Shown: positions 1-6,140 of the stretch, one piece after another
Numbering within the stretch: position 1 is the stretch's first letter
How the letters are laid out: each line of letters begins with the position of its first letter
Assembly: GCA_016926135.1 (NCBI GenBank)
Contig: JAFGPH010000165.1
Span: 1-7,078 of the forward strand
Origin: Deltaproteobacteria bacterium
Lineage (GTDB): Bacteria; Desulfobacterota; DSM-4660; Desulfatiglandales; HGW-15
Length of the DNA stretch: 7,078 bases
Reading direction: 5' to 3'
Made by a program: the position numbers and the translations under genes
Notes under the pieces: model-generated
Told to the model about the DNA's origin: nothing
Databases searched by the model: none
Seen by the model: only the letters and a program-made list of their open reading frames with translations

Positions 1-1026
1 CCTGCGGGAAGCTCCGCAGCCCTGAGCGCCGCATGCCGGGGGGCACGGGTCCTCATGGCGGAACGCAAAGCGGTGGTGGGGAAGCCCATCCGATGTGCGG
101 AGTATATCCCGGCACCCCTGCTGGGCGAGGTCGGCCCCGGACGGGACTTCGTGGTGCAGGGGGTGAGGGGGATGAGAACCATCCTTCCCGACGGGGAAGA
201 AAAGACCATTCGAACCCCCGGATTTATGATCGCGAGGGATCTCTTTGACCAGGCCCTGTGCCGGGCGGCCCGGGATGCAGGCGCAGGGTTGTTGCTGGAT
301 ACCAGGGTGATCTCGTGGAAGGACGGGCGTGTGCTGGTGAGGCAGAGGGGCGGAGACCCTGGGGAGATCCGCGCGCGGGTGGTTATCGGAGCGGACGGTC
401 CTCACACAACAGTGGGGCGGTGGATCGACTCCGTCAACCGGAGCCTTATCCCCGCCGTGCAGGTGCGGGTGCCTCTGGTGAATTCCATGGATTTCACGGA
501 GGTACACTTCCAGAGATCCTTTTATGGGGGGTATGGCTGGCTCTTCCCCAGGGGCAGGGAGGCGAATGTGGGTCTGGGGATAAAACGGGTTTCCGGTGGC
601 GAGGTTCGGCTGTGTGAGGCCCTGGACCGATTTGTCGTGCAACTGGAGGAGAAGGGAAGGGTGAGGAACCAGGTTCTCTGCCGGGCAGCAGGGTGGATTC
701 CCGCCGAAGCGCTCCGGAGAGTGGTCAAGGGACCGTTCATGCTGGTGGGGGATGCAGCGGGCCACACCCACCCCGTCACCGGGGCCGGGGTCTTTCAGGC
801 CGTCACGGGCGGCGCAATGGCGGGCAGATGGGCCGTGAGGTCCCTGCAGGAGCAGGACCCGGATCTTCTCACAGGATACGAAGAGGAGTGGAGGGACCTT
901 TTCGCCGAGAGCCACGAGAGAGGTTTCAGAAGGAGACAGCTACTCGAAAAGGAGTGGGGCCGGCTCAGTGAGGTCGTGAAACGCTGCTGGGTGGCCTTTC
1001 GGGAATACTATGGGAATGACGGTTGA
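1..1026 (+). CDS. lipT: Geranylgeranyl-reductase-family FAD oxidoreductase, probable LipT (5' partial)
   Basis: The reading frame is open from base 1, and its first visible residues are PAGSSAA, the tail of the N-terminal FAD-binding GxGPAGSSAA motif. The true start therefore lies a few dozen bases left of the window, and the ATG at 55 is internal. Further family marks are a VIGADG segment (about 388-405), the YGWLFP substrate-pocket motif (532-549) followed by NVGLG, and the second FAD motif GDAAGHTHPVTGAG (748-789). This is the architecture of geranylgeranyl reductases and related flavoproteins (UbiH/PHBH fold). Only 10 nt separate it from two radical-SAM genes of the LipS type. In the LipS1/LipS2 lipoate pathway a GGR-like flavoprotein, LipT, is encoded next to the synthases and proposed to supply electrons. 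I infer that role here from context. A true prenyl reductase acting on quinone or lipid side chains is the alternative, and the UbiE-like methyltransferase downstream keeps it open. Confidence 0.8.
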   Translation, partial: PAGSSAALSAACRGARVLMAERKAVVGKPIRCAEYIPAPLLGEVGPGRDFVVQGVRGMRTILPDGEEKTIRTPGFMIARDLFDQALCRAARDAGAGLLLDTRVISWKDGRVLVRQRGGDPGEIRARVVIGADGPHTTVGRWIDSVNRSLIPAVQVRVPLVNSMDFTEVHFQRSFYGGYGWLFPRGREANVGLGIKRVSGGEVRLCEALDRFVVQLEEKGRVRNQVLCRAAGWIPAEALRRVVKGPFMLVGDAAGHTHPVTGAGVFQAVTGGAMAGRWAVRSLQEQDPDLLTGYEEEWRDLFAESHERGFRRRQLLEKEWGRLSEVVKRCWVAFREYYGNDG

Positions 1027-1029
1027 CGG

Positions 1030-1071
1030 ATGATCAATGACCAATGATCGATGCTCAATGATCAATGATAA
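1030..1071 (+). repeat. Six tandem copies of a degenerate heptamer, consensus ATGATCA
   Basis: Six 7-base units follow one another without gaps: ATGATCA, ATGACCA, ATGATCG, ATGCTCA, ATGATCA, ATGATAA. All begin with ATG, and the consensus contains the palindrome TGATCA. The array begins just after the upstream stop codon and runs into the start of the next gene. Because 7 is not a multiple of 3, the ATGs fall in all three frames. Only those at 1037 and 1058 are in frame with the radical-SAM gene. Confidence 0.85.
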
Positions 1072-1993
1072 GTGGAACAGGGCCAGAGAGATCTCCTGGC
1101 AGCGATTCGGTAAGAAGGTCACCTTCTACCTCCCGGGCATGTTCACCTTGAACGGCCTCCACGGTCTCTATCCCTGCCTGTCCATTACAGGGGCGCGCTG
1201 CGCGCTCCAGTGCGACCACTGCAGGGGCGGGTTACTGCGGAGCATGATCGACGCCGCAGACCCCGGGCGCCTGCTCGAGGCGTGCCTGCACCTTGCATCC
1301 AGGGGAAGCCTGGGAGTGCTCATCAGCGGAGGGTGCGACGACCAGGGAAGACTTCCGTGGGATTCGTTCTTCCCGGCGCTGGAAGAGGTCAAGCGGCGGA
1401 CGGGAATGTACATCTCCGTCCATTCCGGACTCGTGGACCAGGTCACCGCGTCGAGGCTGAAGGCGGCCGGCGTGGACCAGGCTTTGCTGGACGTGGTGGG
1501 AGACGATGAGACCTACCGCTCTGTCTGCCATGTCCCGTTCGGCGTTTCCCGAATCGCGTCCTCCCTGGAGGCCCTTCAGATGGCGGGCCTGCCCGCGGTG
1601 CCTCACATCGTCTGCGGTTTGGACCACGGCAGGATGAACGGGGAGAGGAGGGCATTGGAAATGATCTCCTGCTTTGGCGTGGAGCAAGTGGTGATCGTTT
1701 CCCTGATGCAGAATGCGGGGGATCGCTGGGCGACCGCACAGGTGAGGCCGGAAGATGTGGCCGACCTGATTGCTGAGGCCAGATTCCGGATGCCCCATGT
1801 GAAACTGTCATTGGGCTGTGCCAGGCAAAGGGGGAATACACAGATGGAAATCCTTGCCCTGGAAGCCGGGGTGAGCCGGATGGCCCTGCCTTCGGAGGAG
1901 GCTATTCGCTGGGCCGAGGAGCAGGGCCTCGACATCAGCTACCAGAGGACCTGCTGTTCCGTGTCCATGGATCGATCCGGAGAGGAGTGGTAG
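1037..1993 (+). CDS. lipS1: Radical-SAM protein of COG1856 type, probable lipoyl synthase component (LipS1-like)
   Basis: This is a 318-residue radical-SAM enzyme. The cluster motif is Cys55-x3-Cys59-x2-Cys62 in SITGARCALQCDHC, followed by GGLLRSMI, an LISGGCDD segment, VHSGLVD, LLDVVGDD, PHIVCGLDHG and LGCAR (Cys261). I recognise this series from the COG1856 group of archaeal and bacterial radical-SAM proteins. Together with the COG2516-type gene downstream it matches the LipS1/LipS2 pair, which jointly build the lipoyl cofactor by sulfur insertion into a protein-bound octanoyl chain. Which partner carries the number 1 is from memory and could be swapped. Extra cysteines at 47, 261, 306 and 307 could ligate an auxiliary cluster. 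The start is ambiguous: ATG 1037 and ATG 1058 lie inside the heptamer array and neither has a good Shine-Dalgarno site. The first 15 or so residues are repeat-encoded and probably dispensable. The gene is likely translated within the operon from the flavoprotein gene 10 nt upstream. Confidence 0.8.
   Translation: MTNDRCSMINDKWNRAREISWQRFGKKVTFYLPGMFTLNGLHGLYPCLSITGARCALQCDHCRGGLLRSMIDAADPGRLLEACLHLASRGSLGVLISGGCDDQGRLPWDSFFPALEEVKRRTGMYISVHSGLVDQVTASRLKAAGVDQALLDVVGDDETYRSVCHVPFGVSRIASSLEALQMAGLPAVPHIVCGLDHGRMNGERRALEMISCFGVEQVVIVSLMQNAGDRWATAQVRPEDVADLIAEARFRMPHVKLSLGCARQRGNTQMEILALEAGVSRMALPSEEAIRWAEEQGLDISYQRTCCSVSMDRSGEEW
1982..1987 (+). promoter_or_regulatory. Ribosome binding site deciding the start of the second radical-SAM gene
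   Basis: GAGGAG lies 8 nt before ATG 1996. This favours ATG 1996 over the in-frame GTG at 1987, which is part of the site itself. It sits inside the last codons of the preceding gene, so the two are probably translationally coupled. Confidence 0.65.
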
Positions 1994-1995
1994 GA

Positions 1996-3093
1996 ATGGA
2001 GAGTCCCGACCATTTGCGCATGAGCCTTGCCGCGGCCATGACCCTCGGGTTCAAGCCGGGTCTTTTCTACCGTGGGGCAAGGCTCCACTGTGTGAACGTG
2101 CTGCTGAACTACAGGGAGGGGTGTGCGGCAAGGTGCGCGTACTGCGGCCTGTCCAAGAAGAGGCCCGGCGCTTATGACCGGAAGAGCTTCATCCGGGTCA
2201 CCTGGCCTACCTATCCCCTGGATGAGATCATCCGGAGGATCTCGGATCGAAGGGAGAGGGTTAAGAGGATCTGTATCTCCATGGTCACGAACAGGAGGGC
2301 CGTGGGTGACACCAAGCAGATCTGCAGGCGATTGAGGGAGAGTTTCGACATCCCCGTGTCTCTCCTGGTCTGTCCTACCATCCTGAACACGCGGGATCTG
2401 GAGGATTTCAGGGCGGCTGGTGCAGACAAGATCGGCGTGGCCGTGGACCTTGCCACATCCGAGTTGTTCGATCGATACAGGGGCGCGGGGGTCGGAGGTC
2501 CTCACCGTTGGGAGGTGTACTGGGGCTTTCTCGCCGACGCCCTGCGCGTGTTTGGGGAGGCGAACTCTGGCGCCCATTTCATGGTGGGGATGGGCGAGAC
2601 GGAGCAGGAGATGGCGGAAGCCATCGGCCGGGTCAGGGAAATGGGAGGGAGGACCCATCTCTTTTCCTTTTTCCCTGAAGCGGAGTCCCTCATGGCTGAC
2701 CATCCGCCACCGCCCATGGAACAGTATCGGCGCATCCAGATCGCCCGATATCTCATCGACGAGGGAATCAGCAGGGCCTCCGGGTTTTCTTACAGCCATA
2801 AGGGCCGTATCGTGGACTTCGGCGTGCCTGGAGATGCGCTTGAGAGAGTGATCGACTCGGGGGAAGCGTTTCGTACGAGCGGGTGCGAGGGCTATGATGG
2901 AGAGGTGGCCTGCAACCGTCCCTTTGCCAATTCCAGGCCCGGTCCGGACATAAGGAACTACCCATTCCGCCCGAACAAGGCCGATATCCGGAGGATCAGG
3001 GGACAGCTCGGAATGCCGGGCGCTTCAGAAGATCCCGCTGAGTTGTGCGGGGGTGGACCAGGATCATTGTTGCACGAAAGGATGGGGAGATGA
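1996..3093 (+). CDS. lipS2: Radical-SAM protein of COG2516 (biotin-synthase-related) type, probable lipoyl synthase component (LipS2-like)
   Basis: This 365-residue radical-SAM enzyme carries Cys43-x3-Cys47-x2-Cys50 in GCAARCAYCGLS. After it come SFIRVTWPTYPLDEII, KRICISMVTNRR, a GADKIGVAVDLATSELFDRYRG stretch, HFMVGMGETEQEM and HLFSFFPEAESL. The C-terminal TSGCEG...ACNRPF segment holds Cys297 and Cys306. This series is typical of the biotin-synthase-related COG2516 family, to which one of the two LipS proteins belongs. The C-terminal cysteine pair is a good candidate for auxiliary [4Fe-4S] ligands, needed because these enzymes use a cluster as sulfur donor (family knowledge; the ligand assignment is inference). 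The start at ATG 1996, 2 nt after the previous stop, is chosen for its GAGGAG site. The stop overlaps the next start as ATGA. Genuine biotin synthase is less likely, because the motif set differs from BioB and the neighbour is a COG1856 partner. The LipS1/LipS2 numbering is uncertain. Confidence 0.82.
   Translation: MESPDHLRMSLAAAMTLGFKPGLFYRGARLHCVNVLLNYREGCAARCAYCGLSKKRPGAYDRKSFIRVTWPTYPLDEIIRRISDRRERVKRICISMVTNRRAVGDTKQICRRLRESFDIPVSLLVCPTILNTRDLEDFRAAGADKIGVAVDLATSELFDRYRGAGVGGPHRWEVYWGFLADALRVFGEANSGAHFMVGMGETEQEMAEAIGRVREMGGRTHLFSFFPEAESLMADHPPPPMEQYRRIQIARYLIDEGISRASGFSYSHKGRIVDFGVPGDALERVIDSGEAFRTSGCEGYDGEVACNRPFANSRPGPDIRNYPFRPNKADIRRIRGQLGMPGASEDPAELCGGGPGSLLHERMGR
3078..3082 (+). 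promoter_or_regulatory. Ribosome binding site for the dehydrogenase gene
   Basis: AAGGA stands 7 nt before ATG 3090, inside the end of the preceding radical-SAM gene. With the ATGA stop/start overlap it fixes the dehydrogenase start at 3090 rather than the in-frame ATG at 3045, which would add 15 residues ahead of the nucleotide-binding fold. Confidence 0.6.
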
Positions 3094-3965
3094 AAATCGG
3101 TTGGATCGGAACAGGATTGATGGGGGCTTCCATGGCGGGCCATCTTCAGGCGGCCGGTCATGAAATCCGTGTTTTCAACCGAACCCGGGAGAAGGCGGAA
3201 GGGCTTCTGAAGGGAGGGGCCTCGTGGTGTGATACGCCGGCGGAGGTCGCAGCCGGGTGTGGGGTCGTGTTCACCATCGTCGGCAACCCGGGGGACGTGG
3301 AAGAGGTCTACCTGGCTGAAAAGGGTGTCTTGAGTGCGTCAGGTTCCTGCCGGATTGTTGTCGATATGACGAGCAGCAGGCCCAGCCTTGCCGTTGCCAT
3401 CGCGAAAAGGGCGGCTCAGCGGGGCATGCAGAGCCTGGATGCGCCCGTTTCGGGCGGGGTTCTGGGTGCCAGGGACGCCACGCTCGCCATCATGGTGGGA
3501 GGAAGGCGGGAGACCTTTGAAGAGGTGCTTCCCCTGTTCGAACAGATGGGAAAGGCCATTGCCTACATGGGCGGCCCCGGCGCGGGCCAGCACACCAAGA
3601 TCGCCAACCAGATCCTGGTTGCAGGGACCATCATCGGTGTGTGCGAATCCCTTCTCTATGCAGTGAAGCAGGGGCTGGACCAGCAGGCCGTGATCGACGT
3701 GGTGGGCAAGGGATTTGCCAGTTCCGCCCTGTTCAATATCCTGGGTCCCAAGATCGCGCAGGGAGACTTCGCGCCGGGCTTCTTTGTGGAGCATTTCATC
3801 AAGGACATGGGGATTGCCCTGGCGGAGGCGGAGTGCGCCGGGCTCACCCTCCCCGGTCTGGCCCTGGTGCACCAGCTCTATGTGGCCGTTAAGGCCCAGG
3901 GCCACGGGCGTTCCGGCCACCAGGCGCTTTATCTCGCGCTGAAGGCCATGAGCCACATGCAGTAG
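3090..3965 (+). CDS. NAD(P)-dependent beta-hydroxyacid dehydrogenase (3-hydroxyisobutyrate dehydrogenase / tartronate semialdehyde reductase / GLYR family)
   Basis: This 291-residue protein is of normal length for the family. It starts directly with the Rossmann segment MKIGWIGTGLMG (GxGxxG at residues 7-12). The substrate-binding motif DAPVSGGVLGARDATL lies at residues 117-132. The catalytic-lysine segment GAGQHTKIANQ has Lys170 as the expected general acid, and a KDMGIALAEA helix follows. After the second strand, NRT at residues 30-32 resembles the NADPH-preferring glyoxylate/succinic semialdehyde reductases, so NADPH use is plausible (inference). Enzymes of this family interconvert short beta-hydroxyacids and semialdehydes in the cytoplasm, and sequence reading alone does not fix the substrate. 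The start overlaps the previous stop by 4 nt, and the next gene begins 3 nt after its stop, so it is firmly in the operon. A connection to lipoate assembly is not known to me. Confidence 0.88.
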   Translation: MKIGWIGTGLMGASMAGHLQAAGHEIRVFNRTREKAEGLLKGGASWCDTPAEVAAGCGVVFTIVGNPGDVEEVYLAEKGVLSASGSCRIVVDMTSSRPSLAVAIAKRAAQRGMQSLDAPVSGGVLGARDATLAIMVGGRRETFEEVLPLFEQMGKAIAYMGGPGAGQHTKIANQILVAGTIIGVCESLLYAVKQGLDQQAVIDVVGKGFASSALFNILGPKIAQGDFAPGFFVEHFIKDMGIALAEAECAGLTLPGLALVHQLYVAVKAQGHGRSGHQALYLALKAMSHMQ

Positions 3966-3968
3966 GAT

Positions 3969-4688
3969 ATGTCATCCAAGGGTTGCCGCGGACCGATGAA
4001 CCGGGCATCGGATATTCGCCGCATGTTCGGCGAGATCTCCGGCCGCTATGTCCTCATGAACCGGATCATCACCCTGGGCAGGGATTCCTCGTGGCGGAGA
4101 CGCCTGGTGGATGCAGCCGCCCTTCCGAGAGGGGGAGTGGTGCTGGATGTGGGCAGCGGCACCGGGGACATCCTTCTCGCGGCGCTCCGGAGGGATTCCA
4201 CCATGAGCGCGATCGCCCTGGATTTCTCCACCGACATGGTGGCCGTTGGCAGAAGACGGAAGGGGGGCAGGCACGTTTTTTGGTGTTGCGGGAACGCCGG
4301 TGACTTGCCTTTTCCCGATGCCGCCTTCGACAGGGTTGTATCGGGCTACCTGCTCAGGAACGTAGAAGATGTGCGGAGGGCACTGAGAGAACAGATCAGG
4401 GTGGTCAAGCCCGGAGGGCGTGTGGTGGCCCTTGACACCTCCCCGCCTCCCAGGGGGTTCTTTCGACCTGCGGTCCTGTTTTACTCCCGTTTCGTGATCC
4501 CCCTTTTGGGCCGGGTGATCGCCCGCAACAGGGCGGCCTATGAATACCTTCCGGCTTCCACCCAGGCCTTCCTAAGGCCGGAGGCACTGGCGCGGATCAT
4601 GGAGGAGGTGGGCCTGAGGGACGTAAGGTTTCACCGGTTCATGATGGGGACCCAGGTTTTGCTCGTCGGAGACCGGAGCTTGGAATGA
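3969..4688 (+). CDS. Class I SAM-dependent methyltransferase, UbiE/MenG-like
   Basis: This 239-residue methyltransferase has the family's N-terminal helix pattern (IRRMFGEISGRYVLMNRIITLGRD, residues 16-39) and the SAM-binding motif I VLDVGSGTGD (58-67). An acidic residue ends the second strand (Asp85 in ALDFS). PFPDAAFDRVV (114-124), the LLRNVED signature (128-134), VVKPGGRVV and the C-terminal AAYEYLPASTQAF segment follow. Ubiquinone/menaquinone C-methyltransferases show the same landmarks, so demethylmenaquinone methylation is the first hypothesis. The sequence is divergent, for example ALDTS where the family usually has LEFS, so another small-molecule substrate is possible. ATG 3969 lies 3 nt after the previous stop but lacks a well-spaced Shine-Dalgarno site. 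ATG 3996 is an alternative start and keeps all motifs. It is the last gene of the tightly packed run. Confidence 0.82.
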   Translation: MSSKGCRGPMNRASDIRRMFGEISGRYVLMNRIITLGRDSSWRRRLVDAAALPRGGVVLDVGSGTGDILLAALRRDSTMSAIALDFSTDMVAVGRRRKGGRHVFWCCGNAGDLPFPDAAFDRVVSGYLLRNVEDVRRALREQIRVVKPGGRVVALDTSPPPRGFFRPAVLFYSRFVIPLLGRVIARNRAAYEYLPASTQAFLRPEALARIMEEVGLRDVRFHRFMMGTQVLLVGDRSLE

Positions 4689-4731
4689 GAGGGGGTTGCC
4701 TCTGCCCGGGGAGTTGTTATCTTCCTGCAGT

Positions 4732-4738
4732 AAAGGAG
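4732..4738 (+). promoter_or_regulatory. Ribosome binding site of the small thioredoxin-like gene
   Basis: AAAGGAG lies 10 nt before ATG 4749 in a 60-nt intergenic gap. It is the strongest Shine-Dalgarno match on the plus strand here. It suggests this gene is translated independently of the operon upstream, and supports the first ATG over ATG 4782. Confidence 0.6.
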
Positions 4739-4748
4739 TCAGAGAACC

Positions 4749-5132
4749 ATGAGGGCTGTACTTGTGGAGATCGTGGCGCCCATGATGACCGCTGAATCGC
4801 CGAGCAGTTTCGGGACGAATACGATTATGGGGTCCCTTGGGCTGTTGAAAAAGGGCAGGCAGGCTTCCTGCGACGAATACCCGGCAGACTGGAAGGACGC
4901 CCTGGACACCCTTTCCACGTGGATTGGAGAAATCACCCGTCTTTACCGCCACCGTGTCAGGATCCGGCTGATCGACGCTCAGTCCCCCCTGGGTTTCTGG
5001 AAACAATTACGGCACAGGGTCTTCCGCTTCCCCGCCTTCATCGTGGACGGCAAGTCGACCTACGTAGGGTGGAACCCCGAAGATCTCGAGGCGCTCATCG
5101 ACAAGCGCCTTCTTCACCACCCGCTTCGCTAG
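4749..5132 (+). CDS. Small thioredoxin-fold-like protein without CxxC, ArsD-like in layout
   Basis: The 127-residue product has no signal peptide or membrane segment. An N-terminal beta strand (AVLVEIVAP, residues 3-11) leads into a loop rich in Ser, Thr and Gly where thioredoxins have CxxC and ArsD has its cysteines; no cysteine is present there, and the only one is Cys41. The C-terminal half, RVRIRLIDAQ, then FRFPAFIVDGKSTYVGW (Pro95 as the likely cis-proline) and a closing helix NPEDLEALIDKRL, reads like the second half of a thioredoxin fold. ArsD, the metallochaperone of ArsA ATPases, has a similar order of elements. The gene faces two ArsA-type genes, with 24 nt between stops. A partnership with them is my inference. 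Redox catalysis by a classical dithiol is unlikely. I do not recognise a named family, and the function is unknown. Confidence 0.72.
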   Translation: MRAVLVEIVAPMMTAESPSSFGTNTIMGSLGLLKKGRQASCDEYPADWKDALDTLSTWIGEITRLYRHRVRIRLIDAQSPLGFWKQLRHRVFRFPAFIVDGKSTYVGWNPEDLEALIDKRLLHHPLR

Positions 5133-5156
5133 ACGCACAGAGTATGAAAAGGTGTG

Positions 5157-6140
5157 CTAAGCGGACGGGAAAAGGGCATCCGTGAGCCTGGCCACCATGT
5201 CGAACCCCCTCACCTCCTTCTCAAAGAGAGGGACCTCGGCCCGCACATTCTCAAAGGAGCGTTGAACCTCCTCCCTGTAACGGTCCTGCATGCTGACCCG
5301 GTTACAGATGAATTCCGCCGTGTCCTCGCAGACTTCGGACTTGTCGATGGCCTGGTTGACGATTACGCCCCCGATGGGGATCCCGAAATCCTCAAACCAG
5401 CCGATGAAGCGTCGGATCACGGCTATGGGGAGTGATTCGAGCAGGGTGACGAAGAAGAAGGCGCTCTTGTTCCTGTCCGTGAGGATGGCCCTCATCTGTT
5501 CGATTCGATCCCTGAAGGTGACCAGATATTCCAGGAGGGGGTCCACCTCTTCCTCCACCTTCTTTTTGCGAAAGGAGAGGCTGAGCCGCACGCTTTTTGC
5601 CTCTTCCCTGCTCTTCATCATCTTGTCCACCCAGAGGCCGTAAACCTTGGACATGCCCAGGAGCCTTCGGGCATTGGCCGTGGGGGCGGTGTCGAAGACG
5701 TAGAACTCAAAGGCGTCCTCGAAGATGATGTTGATCATGTTCTCGAACATGGCGGATTCCTCAAAGGCCGGGTTCATGGTGGCAGACTCGATGAAGTCGT
5801 CTGCCTTGGTGGGGATGTCCGCGAATTTGAGGAACCAGCTGATTTTCTCCCTGATGTCCTTCTTGGATTTTTCAATGGTGTCCCTGGTGTCGATTTCCTG
5901 AACAAAGAGCTTGTCCGCCCCGGGTATGGGTACCGGTCTTCCGAACACATCCAACTGGAAGAGGTTGGAGAGGCTGTGTACGGGGTTGGTGGATGCAAGG
6001 AGGGTCTTCTTGCCCTGTTTGGCTATCCAGAGGGCCACGGCGGCCGCTACAACGGTCTTGCCCACGCCGCCCTTCCCCCCGAAGTAGATGTAACGCATGT
6101 TCGGATACTCCCTGAAAAAATCCGCCATCGTGTTTTTCAT
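5157..6140 (-). CDS. ArsA/Get3-family P-loop ATPase with Asn in switch I
   Basis: This 327-residue cytoplasmic protein has the deviant Walker A GGKGGVGKT (residues 21-29). Switch I is STNPVHSLSNLF (50-61), followed by an NPAFEESAMF segment (123-132) matching the PGIDEA region of ArsA, and switch II FDTAPTANARRLL (149-161). A charged helical stretch follows near residues 172-200, then the FFFV and VIVNQ strands of the fold. One ATPase domain is present, as in Get3, not two as in E. coli ArsA. The switch I Asp of ArsA and Get3 is Asn52 here, so ATP hydrolysis may be weak or need a partner subunit. The His usual in switch II (DTAPTGH) is Asn156. ATG 6140 is chosen because it overlaps the upstream stop as ATGA and has GAGGAG 8 nt before it; Met15 at 6098 is the minimal alternative. 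No arsenite-binding cysteine pattern or ars genes are seen, so an arsenic function is not supported. Confidence 0.88.
   Translation of the reverse strand: MKNTMADFFREYPNMRYIYFGGKGGVGKTVVAAAVALWIAKQGKKTLLASTNPVHSLSNLFQLDVFGRPVPIPGADKLFVQEIDTRDTIEKSKKDIREKISWFLKFADIPTKADDFIESATMNPAFEESAMFENMINIIFEDAFEFYVFDTAPTANARRLLGMSKVYGLWVDKMMKSREEAKSVRLSLSFRKKKVEEEVDPLLEYLVTFRDRIEQMRAILTDRNKSAFFFVTLLESLPIAVIRRFIGWFEDFGIPIGGVIVNQAIDKSEVCEDTAEFICNRVSMQDRYREEVQRSFENVRAEVPLFEKEVRGFDMVARLTDALFPSA

Noticed and set aside
1232..1798. Minus-strand open frame (188 codons) opposite the first radical-SAM gene
   Set aside because: It is a shadow of a well-supported gene on the plus strand, with no domain signature.
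1939..2799. Long minus-strand open frame (286 codons) opposite the second radical-SAM gene
   Set aside because: It is antisense to a clear radical-SAM protein with full motifs. Its translation is rich in Pro, His and Arg with no recognisable fold, as expected from the complement of a GC-rich gene.
1996..3093. Biotin synthase BioB
   Set aside because: It shares the radical-SAM core and the YCGLS-like motif, but the remaining segments and the paired COG1856-type gene fit LipS better, and no other biotin gene is present.
3339..3956. Minus-strand open frame (205 codons) opposite the dehydrogenase
   Set aside because: It is a shadow of the dehydrogenase gene, with low-complexity composition and no motif or ribosome binding site.
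4688..4703. Hairpin AGAGG / CCTCT after the methyltransferase stop as a terminator
   Set aside because: The stem is only 5 bp and no T-run follows, so it is too weak to call.
4696..4722. Promoter with TTGCCT and TTATCT before the small gene
   Set aside because: The spacer is 15 nt and both boxes are imperfect; such matches occur by chance. A promoter here is plausible from the 60-nt gap but not supported by sequence.
4572..5006. Minus-strand open frame across the methyltransferase end and the small gene
   Set aside because: It crosses two plus-strand genes with good starts and motifs, and its product looks random.
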